Source of the DNA: Desulfosporosinus hippei DSM 8344
Lineage (GTDB): Bacteria; Bacillota; Desulfitobacteriia; Desulfitobacteriales; Desulfitobacteriaceae
Assembly: GCF_900100785.1 (NCBI RefSeq)
Contig: NZ_FNCP01000037.1
Location: 1-34,920 of the forward strand
Length of the DNA: 34,920 bases
Reading direction: 5' to 3'
In this document: one piece after another, positions 23,810 to 31,457 of the stretch
Numbering within the stretch: the stretch's first letter is position 1
Layout: each line of letters opens with the position of its first letter
Made by a program: the position numbers and the translations under genes
The notes under the pieces: generated by a model
What the model was told of the DNA's origin: nothing
What the model saw: only the letters and a program-made list of their open reading frames with translations
Database searches by the model: none

Positions 23810-24271
23810 ATGTTTGATTTGTCCTTTTTTTTCATTTTTGCAGCTACTATTGGGCTGGCGACGATTATCTTAATTCCTAGAAACTTGTATAAAAAATTTT
23901 TTCTTTATGGGTTAATCTTTGGAGGTATTGGAGATACACTACTTGTGGCTTTATTTCATCTTATGGGGTACTTAAACTACAAAAACATGGGTAAGACAAG
24001 TATCTTCGGGCTTTTTTCATTTTGGACTCCCATTGCCTGGACCTTTTACTTTATGATATTCTTTTATTTTCTTCCAGTGAGGAAAGCTTTTTTGGTTCCC
24101 TATCTCCTCGCTTTTGTAGCCCTAAATTATTCTGTAGGTATGGTAATGTCCCAATCAGGACTATATGAAACAATCGGAATCTACAAATATATCCAACCTT
24201 TTGTTTATCTTTCTTGGTGCTTAATATCCGCCTGGATATTTCACAAAAGTGAACATATTAAGATGGTTTAA
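23810..24271 (+). CDS. Hypothetical integral membrane protein (four or five helices)
   Basis: The 153-residue protein from the ATG at 23810 (after AGAAAGAG) is hydrophobic throughout. Helices lie at about residues 5-22, 31-52, 66-88, 95-115 and 130-148, with positively charged loops NLYKK and VRKAF. I recognise no catalytic motif and no family. It stands alone between the buk operon and the peptidoglycan hydrolase, in its own orientation. The clear helix pattern and ribosome site support a real gene. Confidence 0.7.
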   Translation: MFDLSFFFIFAATIGLATIILIPRNLYKKFFLYGLIFGGIGDTLLVALFHLMGYLNYKNMGKTSIFGLFSFWTPIAWTFYFMIFFYFLPVRKAFLVPYLLAFVALNYSVGMVMSQSGLYETIGIYKYIQPFVYLSWCLISAWIFHKSEHIKMV

Positions 24272-24315
24272 ATACTTGTTGCGAGAGAGATTTTCTACTA
24301 ACAAAAAAATAAAAC

Positions 24316-24340
24316 CCTAGCCATTATAAGTATGTCTAGG
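24316..24340 (-). terminator. Possible weak terminator after the NlpC/P60 gene
   Basis: CCTAG at 24316-24320 pairs with CTAGG at 24336-24340, followed on the minus strand by a long T-rich run. The stem is short. Confidence 0.4.
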
Positions 24341-24483
24341 ATTCCGATCAGCAATTTAGATTGAAAACCAAAAGAATTTGGAACTTAAAAGTGAATTTAA
24401 CCTGCCCATCCAAATCAACATTATGTGGTATGTGAATGAATTTCTGTTCCAAAATCAATTCTGGAAAAGCTCGCCCTTGTCAT

Positions 24484-25665
24484 TTACTGGGCGATAACTC
24501 GGCGAGCTCCCAGGTATCGCTTAGCCCAGTATGAACTAGTCATATCATCATAAGAAACCCCTCCAGAAGAGGAATGAATCATTGTATTGTTTCCGACATA
24601 GATTCCCACATGAGACGCACCTGATGAATATGTGGCAAAAAACACTAAATCCCCGGGTTTTAAGTCCGAACGAGAAACGGAAACTCCATTTTTAAACTGC
24701 TGCTCTGAGGTTCTGCTCAGGGTTATGCCACTGTTTCGGAAAACATATTGTACGTATCCTGAACAATCGAATCCCGGGGAAGGGGTCGTACCACCCCAGA
24801 CATATTTTATTCCTAAGAATTGAGCTCCATAATTAAGAACTTGCTTAGCTCCACCTGAAACAGCGACTGTACCGGAAACTCCCCCTCCGCCTGATGATGA
24901 TCCAGAAGATTTCTCCTTGGCAGCGTAAGCAGCTTCAAGTTTTTCTTGTTCAATCAATTGTTGGATACGGTTAACCTTTGCTTGAGCTGATAAGGAAGCA
25001 TTTAAGGCTGCCTTTTCTTCTTTGCTTAGTTGATCTAACACAGTCTGCTGTTTAACCAATACTTTCTGAACTTCTTGTTGTGTCTCTGTCTTACCCTGGA
25101 TGGCAACCTGAATGGCTTCCTTCTTTTGTTCAATAAGGTCCTTTTGCGTATCCATAGACTCCTTCAATTTTTGAATGTCGTCTTGCAGTTTACTATGATT
25201 ATTAATGATCATCTGGATCTTATCGGCCCGATCGATAAAATCCGATAAACTGGTGGATTCAAATAAAACCGCAAGGTATGTAGTAATTCCATCTTCATAG
25301 TTGCTGCGCAGGACATTTCCTAAGGCTTTAATGTATTCCTGACGTTTAATCTCCAGCTTTTGCTGTTCAGCCTCTAAATTCTTAAGGTTTTTTTGTTCGT
25401 TGGTGAGCTTTTCTTGTTCTCGAGCAATGCTATTATTTAATGCCTCAACAGATTGTTTTAAGGCCAACACCTGGGTCGTCGCGCCGGCTACTTTTTCCTT
25501 TTGAGCATTGAGAGCTGCATTCATTTGACTGGCTTGCTTTTGAGATTGAGTGAGCTGTTGTTGTAAATTGTCAGCCCGAACAGGCACCGATGAGGTCGCA
25601 AAAAGTAAAACTCCGATAAGACCCACAAGACTTGTCTTACGCAGTATGCTTATCCCTTTTTTCAT
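24484..25665 (-). CDS. Secreted coiled-coil NlpC/P60 peptidoglycan endopeptidase (CwlO/PcsB-like)
   Basis: The 393-residue protein has a signal peptide (about 1-31, ending VPVRA) and two long coiled-coil stretches (about 33-115 and 145-250). A Gly/Ser linker (253-272) leads to an NlpC/P60 domain (about 275-393). The catalytic residues are visible as C301 in FDCSGYVQYVF, H352 in SHVGIYVG, and the third polar residue at H364. Such enzymes cut the D-Glu-diamino acid bond in cell-wall peptides, and the coiled coil usually couples them to the FtsEX complex. The start follows AAGGAGC. The region just upstream forms strong RNA structure, so leader control is possible. Confidence 0.92.
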   Translation of the reverse strand: MKKGISILRKTSLVGLIGVLLFATSSVPVRADNLQQQLTQSQKQASQMNAALNAQKEKVAGATTQVLALKQSVEALNNSIAREQEKLTNEQKNLKNLEAEQQKLEIKRQEYIKALGNVLRSNYEDGITTYLAVLFESTSLSDFIDRADKIQMIINNHSKLQDDIQKLKESMDTQKDLIEQKKEAIQVAIQGKTETQQEVQKVLVKQQTVLDQLSKEEKAALNASLSAQAKVNRIQQLIEQEKLEAAYAAKEKSSGSSSGGGGVSGTVAVSGGAKQVLNYGAQFLGIKYVWGGTTPSPGFDCSGYVQYVFRNSGITLSRTSEQQFKNGVSVSRSDLKPGDLVFFATYSSGASHVGIYVGNNTMIHSSSGGVSYDDMTSSYWAKRYLGARRVIAQ

Positions 25666-25774
25666 TAATTCTTGCTCCTTGTTACTTCATATGATTCTAT
25701 AAATAATTCGCCATAAAGTCTAATTTTCCTTGTATAATCCGTTAAATATTTGTATTTCCGTATATTGGGTAAGA

Positions 25775-25899
25775 GCAGAAGCCCAGGGGTGACCGTTAGG
25801 TCAGCCCTGGGCTTCTGCGTATCTTGCCAACTATTAAAACCCCTATGATTTCCTCGTAGAATCAGCATCGCCAACCCCGGCGACGGGATACTAAGGAAC
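25775..25899 (-). promoter_or_regulatory. Structured leader upstream of the NlpC/P60 gene, possible riboswitch
   Basis: A 14-bp perfect stem (GCAGAAGCCCAGGG, 25775-25788, against 25805-25818) is capped by an inner TGACC/GGTCA stem. It follows a G-rich segment with CGTCGCCGGGG and ACGAGGAAATC. No T tract follows, so it is not a plain terminator. NlpC/P60 genes in Firmicutes often carry c-di-AMP (ydaO-type) riboswitches, and the segment resembles that class only loosely. An 80-codon frame over it is not accepted as a gene. Confidence 0.3.
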
Positions 25900-26760
25900 T
25901 TAATCACCTTGAATTTGGTATCTTGTTGTTTTGTCAGTTGTTTTGTCTATATCATTTGCGATGGCTTGCTTTGTTTCGGCAACCTGAACTTGAATTTGAA
26001 ACAAATCACTCTTATTGTCAAATTCAGTCATTTGATTCCAATATCGTTTAGGCATTAGTGTCATTCGACAGCGGGGGTTAGTTCTTCCTTCAATGGCAAT
26101 TGTGTTGTAAAACTGCTTCCACAATTGGCGATACTTCGCCTCCGTAGAATCGACATTGGGAAGAGTTAACCCTTCGATATCAATCAATTCCGCACGATTA
26201 GACTGATAGATTAAGGCCACGCTGTGGGTCTTATCATAAATCATAAACTTTTCGCCGTTATAACGATCACAAAAATGCGCAGACAAAAGAGGAAGAACGT
26301 AGTTTTTGGGTTCAATAACTGCAACCAATGCCTCCCCAAACACAGAAAAGCGGATAAAGCCCTTGAACTTATGGCTTTCAGACGTCAAATGGCGAACGGC
26401 TTTTTGCAGTGAACAAACTACCTCATCTGTAAGCATCGTCATGACTTTGCCGCCAATCTTAAATCCTGACCGTAAAAAACGAAAAATTAATAGTTCTTTA
26501 TTTTCCTCGCAGGTTAAAAACCCCAGCTTCACCAGCTCTTGAGCTTCAGAAGAAATTCTTACGGGAATAGAGTTATAAACCCTGTCGGCTTTTTGGGAAT
26601 CTGTTTCAATCCATTTTGAAGTATCAAAAATAGTTTGCTGGTCACTTGGAGGACGGATGAGGCAGGGGATTTCTTTACATTCATAGCTCTCAAAGACACA
26701 ACACATTAGGCCCTCAAAAGTGCCGTCATAGGCGTACACTAAATCTGTCCCGTCAAGCAT
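25900..26760 (-). CDS. Partner protein of a DNA-modification/repair radical SAM enzyme (TIGR03915-like)
   Basis: The 286-residue protein opens with YAYDGTFEGLMCCVFESY, the signature of the family annotated as probable DNA metabolism protein and found next to a special radical SAM protein. Further typical parts are ISSEAQELVKLGFL, GGKVMTMLTDEVVCSL, RHLTSESHKFKGFIRFSVF and a C-terminal KRYWNQMTEF. The biochemical role is unknown. It overlaps the end of the radical SAM gene by 22 nt, so translation is probably coupled. The C-terminal tail is polar and repetitive (DKTTDKTT). Confidence 0.85.
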   Translation of the reverse strand: MLDGTDLVYAYDGTFEGLMCCVFESYECKEIPCLIRPPSDQQTIFDTSKWIETDSQKADRVYNSIPVRISSEAQELVKLGFLTCEENKELLIFRFLRSGFKIGGKVMTMLTDEVVCSLQKAVRHLTSESHKFKGFIRFSVFGEALVAVIEPKNYVLPLLSAHFCDRYNGEKFMIYDKTHSVALIYQSNRAELIDIEGLTLPNVDSTEAKYRQLWKQFYNTIAIEGRTNPRCRMTLMPKRYWNQMTEFDNKSDLFQIQVQVAETKQAIANDIDKTTDKTTRYQIQGD

Positions 26761-28037
26761 TCCTGCACTTCCTCCCTCGAAATAAAAGGTTCTTCGAAAA
26801 GCCTTAACTGCTCTTGATATGACGGGAGTTTATATCGATCTGACATTAATGTTCTAATAGTGCTATCTGAAGTAATTTTAAGGCCCTCCATAATCTTCCC
26901 TTGGCAAGTGATGAAATACTGGGCACGTTTGAGAACAACCCCCAGCTTTTTAAGGCTGGTAAAATCAAGACTTCCATTTCTTCTGGCTGTCATTATTCGT
27001 TGGGCACTAATCACACCAATTCCCGGGACTCTTAAAAGCATTTCATGAGATGCTCTGTTAATCTCAACCGGAAATTTATCCATGTTATTTAAGGCCCAGT
27101 TGCATTTAGGATCAACTTGTAAATTGAAATTAGGATTTTGCTCATCAAGTAATTCCTTTGCTTCAAAGCCATAAAAACGCAATAACCAGTCTGCTTGATA
27201 AAGACGATGTTCTCTAATCAGTGGTGGTTTTGTGTCAATGGCCGGCAAGAGTGAATTCTCGGCGACGGGCATATAAGCAGAGAAAAAAACTCGTTTGAGA
27301 CCGTATTTTTTATAGAGCCCCTCAGTTAGTGTCAAAATCTTGTGATCCGTATCGGGAGTAGCCCCCACAATCAGCTGAGTACTCTGCCCAGCAGGCACAA
27401 ATCTGGAAGCATGACGATATTTCACAAGATCTGTTCTGTTTTCCTGGATCTTAGTACTAATAAGCCCCATAGGACGCAAGATGGACTCTTTAGACTTACT
27501 CGGGGCCAGGAGCCTTAAGCTTTCTTGAGATGGTAGCTCAATATTTATACTCATCCGATCTGCTAAGAGCCCTAAGCGTGTGATTAGTTCACTATCAGCT
27601 CCTGGTATGGCCTTGACATGAATATAACCATTGAAGTGATAGACATTTCGAAGCAGTTCCAAAGCCTTAATCATTTGTTCAGCTGTATAATTAGGGTTTT
27701 TGATAACACCAGAACTTAGAAACAAACCCTCGATATAGTTACGCCGGTAAAAGTTAATGGTCAATTCCGCTAGTTCATGGGGAGTAAATGCTGCTCTTGG
27801 AGTATCATTGGATTCACGATTGATACAATATTTACAATCAAAGACACAGACATTTGTCATTAGCACTTTTAGTAACGAGATGCAGCGGCCATCGGCTGAA
27901 AAACTATGACATATTCCTGCTTTTGCTGCATTACCCAAGCTGCCTGATTTTCCTTTTCTATCTACGCCACTAGAGGTGCAAGCTACATCATATTTCGCTG
28001 AATCCGATAAGATAGTCAGCTTATCAAAAATATCAAT
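26739..28037 (-). CDS. Radical SAM protein of the putative DNA modification/repair type (TIGR03916-like)
   Basis: The radical SAM cluster motif is CVFDCKYC within LLKVLMTNVCVFDCKYCINRE split by convention. A helix-hairpin-helix DNA-binding segment LLRVPGIGVISAQRIM lies near the C-terminus. The family normally begins with about 30 more residues than a TTG start at 27938 gives. In the same frame upstream I read LTILSDSAKYDVACTSSG, matching the expected N-terminus, back to a stop at 28046. No ATG, GTG or TTG occurs there, so an ATT at 28037, about 9 nt after GGGGG, is the likely start (432 residues). Members are linked to uracil-DNA-glycosylase-like genes; none is in this window. It ends in an amber codon. 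Confidence 0.82.
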   Translation of the reverse strand: MDIFDKLTILSDSAKYDVACTSSGVDRKGKSGSLGNAAKAGICHSFSADGRCISLLKVLMTNVCVFDCKYCINRESNDTPRAAFTPHELAELTINFYRRNYIEGLFLSSGVIKNPNYTAEQMIKALELLRNVYHFNGYIHVKAIPGADSELITRLGLLADRMSINIELPSQESLRLLAPSKSKESILRPMGLISTKIQENRTDLVKYRHASRFVPAGQSTQLIVGATPDTDHKILTLTEGLYKKYGLKRVFFSAYMPVAENSLLPAIDTKPPLIREHRLYQADWLLRFYGFEAKELLDEQNPNFNLQVDPKCNWALNNMDKFPVEINRASHEMLLRVPGIGVISAQRIMTARRNGSLDFTSLKKLGVVLKRAQYFITCQGKIMEGLKITSDSTIRTLMSDRYKLPSYQEQLRLFEEPFISREEVQECLTGQI

Positions 28038-28110
28038 GTTAATCTACCCCCTGACAATCATTACTCTAACTATATACAAAACATATGTTCTTGTCAAAGC
28101 GAATTCTGCC

Positions 28111-28169
28111 AAACAAGCATTTTCTTAGGGGCCGAGTGAAAACTAGGCACCCTAAGAAAATGCTTGTTT
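28111..28169. repeat. 20-bp perfect inverted repeat (hairpin)
   Basis: AAACAAGCATTTTCTTAGGG at 28111-28130 is perfectly complementary to 28150-28169, with a 19-nt loop. It stands next to a second hairpin and upstream of the radical SAM gene. The stem is longer than usual for a terminator. Confidence 0.85.
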
Positions 28170-28175
28170 CTATTA

Positions 28176-28219
28176 AAAATCGGTCTACTTCCACAGTTGA
28201 AGTGGAAGAGACCGATTTT
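28176..28219 (-). terminator. Terminator after the HDOD gene
   Basis: AAAATCGGTCT pairs with AGACCGATTTT, and the inner CTTCCAC pairs with GTGGAAG, with one bulged base and a 7-nt loop. On the minus strand the stem runs into a T tract. Confidence 0.85.
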
Positions 28220-28332
28220 GCGCTTTTACTTATGTATAGACGTTAAAATGCAGGAATGTGATACCCAGACTTACATATTTTATAACAGCCTCATTATGGC
28301 TATGTCAGTATTATCTTAAGCAAATTGATTCA

Positions 28333-29175
28333 TTAACCAAAAATGGTAGGATCTACAAGGATTTTGCTAAGGTCGTCCTTGAGAAGTTCAAGATCCGGCG
28401 CTTGGAAGTCTAGAAGGTCAAGAGCCTTTTGGCGGATAGGATTCAATGGGCTATCCACCCCTCCGTCTACTCCTAACAAAGTAGAAAGACCATTCGCTAC
28501 ATGGATTACACTAGACAGTTCTTCATGATTTTGAGCGTTACTTAAGGAATGGTGAAAAGAAATTGCAGCTACTAATTCTTCAGGCAAATTCCATGATCGA
28601 GCTAAAAAGCCGCCAGCCCTTGCATGATCGAATCCTATAACTCTTTCTTCAAGTTCTACAAAAGTAAGCGGTGTGTCTTTTGCTTTCTGCACAAGAAAAT
28701 CGCCAACTTCCTGAACATAGACGGAAATAACTAGTTTCCCGATATCATGAAGTAAGCCTGCTGTAAAGGCAACCTCTCCGTAAGGAAGTTTACAATGTTG
28801 ACACACCTTTCTTGCAGCCATCGCTGTAAGTAAGGAATGCTTCCATAGTCCCTCTTGGTCTATTTCATAACCCAATAGATTGGTCTTAAGTATGGGAGAA
28901 ATTGCTGCAGACATAGCTAACTCTTGAGTCACCTGAAAACCAAGCAAAACAATAGCTTCCCGAAGAGAAGAGATTCTTCTGGGATAACCATAATACGCAG
29001 AATTAGCCTGACGAAGAATCCCTGCCGTAAGTGCCGGATCCATACCAATTACAGTTTCAAGCTCTTTAGCAGAGGTAGCAGGATTTTTCGTAAGCTCTAG
29101 CACCTGGATAGCTGATGAGGGTAAGGGGGGAAGTGTATGTACGCGCTTTAATACATGTTCTAATTTGATAGACAC
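28333..29175 (-). CDS. HDOD-domain signalling protein
   Basis: The 280-residue protein starts with GTG at 29175 behind GGGAGGGG. It opens with LPPLPSSAIQVLELTKNP and continues with IGMDPALTAGILRQANSAYYG and REAIVLLGFQVTQELAMS. A degenerate HD-type segment AGLLHDIGKLVIS follows, with a later FDHARAGGFLARSWNLPEELVAAISFHH. This is the HDOD architecture, a single-domain form without receiver or GGDEF parts. HDOD proteins act in regulation (motility, stress, DNA uptake) without known enzyme activity in most cases. It is a single gene with its own terminator. Confidence 0.92.
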   Translation of the reverse strand: MSIKLEHVLKRVHTLPPLPSSAIQVLELTKNPATSAKELETVIGMDPALTAGILRQANSAYYGYPRRISSLREAIVLLGFQVTQELAMSAAISPILKTNLLGYEIDQEGLWKHSLLTAMAARKVCQHCKLPYGEVAFTAGLLHDIGKLVISVYVQEVGDFLVQKAKDTPLTFVELEERVIGFDHARAGGFLARSWNLPEELVAAISFHHSLSNAQNHEELSSVIHVANGLSTLLGVDGGVDSPLNPIRQKALDLLDFQAPDLELLKDDLSKILVDPTIFG

Positions 29176-29410
29176 TCAAACCCCTCCCTTTTGATAACTA
29201 CAACTAAATATCTGATAAGAATCGTTCAAAAAATTCACAACTAAACTATTAATAACTCTGGCGATATGATTATTTTACCACAACATCCGAACAAAAACCT
29301 TCACTTATATCCTAAGATTGGATTTTTACCAATATTTATACCTTTAACCATTATTTTTAAGAATAAGATTATGCTTATTGTTTTTTTTAGAACCTCCAAT
29401 CAACTTAAAG

Positions 29411-29550
29411 ATAAGGAAAACTTGGCTGGCGACCGCCTTAGTTGCACTTATGCTTCAGACGAAGACGAAGAGACTGTCTTCGCACGTGTTAGACCTTCAT
29501 GCAGAACAGTCTTTAGACGTTGAAGAATATGCAACGAAAAGTTAAACTTT
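29411..29550 (-). repeat. Dispersed intergenic repeat, copy D
   Basis: Read on the minus strand it begins TAACTTTTCGTTGCATA. It holds one unit starting CTGCATGAAG with CGTGCGAAGACAGTCTCTTCG, then AAGCATAAGTGCAACTAAG, and ends CCAGCCAAGTTTTCC, colinear with copy B. Confidence 0.85.
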
Positions 29551-29560
29551 TTGATAAGTA

Positions 29561-29596
29561 TAAAAAAAGGTTGACCTTAAATAAAGCGGTCAACCC
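29561..29596 (-). terminator. Terminator after the TRAP transporter operon
   Basis: GGTTGACC at 29569-29576 pairs with GGTCAACC at 29588-29595. On the minus strand it is followed by seven T. Confidence 0.9.
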
Positions 29597-29620
29597 AAAA
29601 TACTAGATATTGATTTTTTC

Positions 29621-30931
29621 TTACCCTTTAATGAGTTCAGGCAAGAAGGTAGCAATTCCCGGAAAAACCATCAGTAGGATTAAGCATATAACAATTGTAA
29701 ATAGGAACGGCCATACCCCTTTAAAAATTGTTTCTAACGGAATTTCTGGCGCAATCCCTTTAATAATATAAACATTCATTCCAACGGGAGGAGTAATAAC
29801 CCCCATCCCTACAACCAGTACTACAACTACCCCAAACCAAATAGGATCATACCCCAAGGTATTAACTACTACAGGAAAAAATATGGGGATAGTGAGCAAA
29901 ATTAACGCTAGGGCATCAATAAAACATCCCAGAATAAGGTAAATCAAGAGAATCATACCCATAATGGCGAATGAGGGCAGGGGCAGCGATCCTACCCAAT
30001 TGGCTAGTTCAAAGGGTACCCTGCTAATTGCCATAAAGCGACCAAACATAACTGCCCCAGCAAGCATAAGCATGATCATGGCACTAGTTCGTGTTGTATC
30101 ATATAAGGATTTTTTTAGATTTTCCCAACTAAGACGTTTTTCCAAAAGGCTGATAATGAGGATTCCTCCCGCACCTACTGCACCAGCCTCAGTAGGTGTA
30201 AACCAGCCTGCGAATAAGCCTCCAATGGAAAGTACAAACACCGCAAGGGCTTCACCCAGACCTCCCCGCAAAGAATGAATACGTTCTGACCAAGTTGCTT
30301 TGGAGCCAGCTGGTCCCAAACTTGGGTTACGCCAGGTGAGAATATAAATCATACCCATGTTTAAGACCGTCAGAAGGATTCCTGGAATAATCCCAGCCAT
30401 AAAAAGCGTACCCACAGACTGTTCCGTGGCTGTCCCATATAAAATAAATATAACGCTTGGAGGGATCAGTATCCCTAAGACCCCCCCTGCAGCAATACTA
30501 GCTGTAGATAATGACTTATCGTAATGATATTTATCCATCTCAGGCAAAGCGATGGCAGCCATTGTTGCCGCGGTTGCGGTATTAGAGCCGCAAATAGCTC
30601 CGAAAACAGCACACGCTGCTTGTGTAGCAATTGCCAGCCCGCCGGGCAAATGTCCGATCATTTTATAGGCAAAAACATAGAGACTTGTGCCAATTCCTGA
30701 ATAAAAAGCCAGAAACCCCATCCAGACAAACATGACAATAACACTCAGTGAATAAGAGGTAAAGGTATTATATAGTTCTTTAGCCAACATATCCATAGCT
30801 GCAGGCACCGAAGTAAGGTAACTAAATCCTACAAAACCCACCAGCGCCATGGCATAGGCAATAGGCATACGTGCCATTACCAGACCAAAGAAAACAGCGA
30901 TTCCAATTAACCCAACTAAGAATATGCTCAT
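29621..30931 (-). CDS. dctM: TRAP transporter large membrane subunit DctM
   Basis: The 436-residue, very hydrophobic protein has the 12-helix pattern of DctM. Recognisable parts are MPIAYAMALVGFVGF near the start, AICGSNTATAATMAAIALPEM, YDKSLSTASIAAGGVLGILIPPS, then GWFTPTEAGAVGAGG and VVTPPVGMNVYIIKG-like VITPPVGMNVYIIKG near the end. It is the transport channel of a Na+-driven, binding-protein-dependent uptake system. It overlaps dctQ by 4 nt (ATGA). The carried solute is not readable. Confidence 0.95.
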   Translation of the reverse strand: MSIFLVGLIGIAVFFGLVMARMPIAYAMALVGFVGFSYLTSVPAAMDMLAKELYNTFTSYSLSVIVMFVWMGFLAFYSGIGTSLYVFAYKMIGHLPGGLAIATQAACAVFGAICGSNTATAATMAAIALPEMDKYHYDKSLSTASIAAGGVLGILIPPSVIFILYGTATEQSVGTLFMAGIIPGILLTVLNMGMIYILTWRNPSLGPAGSKATWSERIHSLRGGLGEALAVFVLSIGGLFAGWFTPTEAGAVGAGGILIISLLEKRLSWENLKKSLYDTTRTSAMIMLMLAGAVMFGRFMAISRVPFELANWVGSLPLPSFAIMGMILLIYLILGCFIDALALILLTIPIFFPVVVNTLGYDPIWFGVVVVLVVGMGVITPPVGMNVYIIKGIAPEIPLETIFKGVWPFLFTIVICLILLMVFPGIATFLPELIKG

Positions 30932-31437
30932 GGTGCCACCTTCTTTGCTGGGCCATTCCCCAGAATTTGTCGGAAGGATACCACTGACTTATTCAATAGC
31001 ACTAGACAAAGCCCCAGTAAGCCTATCGCTATTAAATAGATAAATGGGTAAACAGGTATTTCAGCTGAGGGGGAAACGAGCCCTTTAATTTTCATAGTCT
31101 GAGCGAATTCGCCTAATGACCAGACAACGGCAGCCCACAACCCTAAAGAAACGAGGTTAACGAAAAAAGAAACCATAGTTTGGCATTTATTTGAGAAACG
31201 TTCCATGATCAAACTAACTGCAATCTGTCCATCTTTGAAAGCGCAGTGCGCTAAGGCCAAGGCCACACCCACAGCGGTTAAAAAACCAACTAACTCATAA
31301 GTTCCCAAAATTGGACGGTTCAAAACTGTCCTTAAAAATATATTAGCTACAATTAACAGCATTACGAAAAAAATGCACAACGCTGCTAATTTGTCTAAGA
31401 TGCTGCTTACTCCTTTTACCAGGTCAGTAAATTTCAA
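30928..31437 (-). CDS. dctQ: TRAP transporter small membrane subunit DctQ
   Basis: The 169-residue protein has four membrane helices (about 15-36, 48-67, 89-110, 128-148). It contains VANIFLRTVLNRPILGTYELVGFLTAVGVALALA split over helices 1-2 and HCAFKDGQIAVSLIMERF, typical of DctQ. It supports the DctM channel. The start is a TTG at 31437 behind GAGGAGG, 20 bp after dctP. Confidence 0.92.
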   Translation of the reverse strand: MKFTDLVKGVSSILDKLAALCIFFVMLLIVANIFLRTVLNRPILGTYELVGFLTAVGVALALAHCAFKDGQIAVSLIMERFSNKCQTMVSFFVNLVSLGLWAAVVWSLGEFAQTMKIKGLVSPSAEIPVYPFIYLIAIGLLGLCLVLLNKSVVSFRQILGNGPAKKVAP

Positions 31438-31457
31438 CGCTTAATTCCTCCTCAGGA

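Larger units (their letters stand above)
29176..29620. other. Intergenic region between dctM and the HDOD gene
   Basis: It contains repeat copy D (29411-29550) and the dctM terminator. A plus-strand frame at 29266-29523 runs into the repeat and is not supported. Nothing else is recognised. Confidence 0.65.

Noticed and set aside
25665-25907. 80-codon ORF between the radical SAM partner and the NlpC/P60 gene
   Set aside because: It lies over a strong hairpin and reads like non-coding sequence; no ribosome site.
29266-29523. 85-codon plus-strand ORF
   Set aside because: Its second half is repeat copy D and there is no ribosome site.
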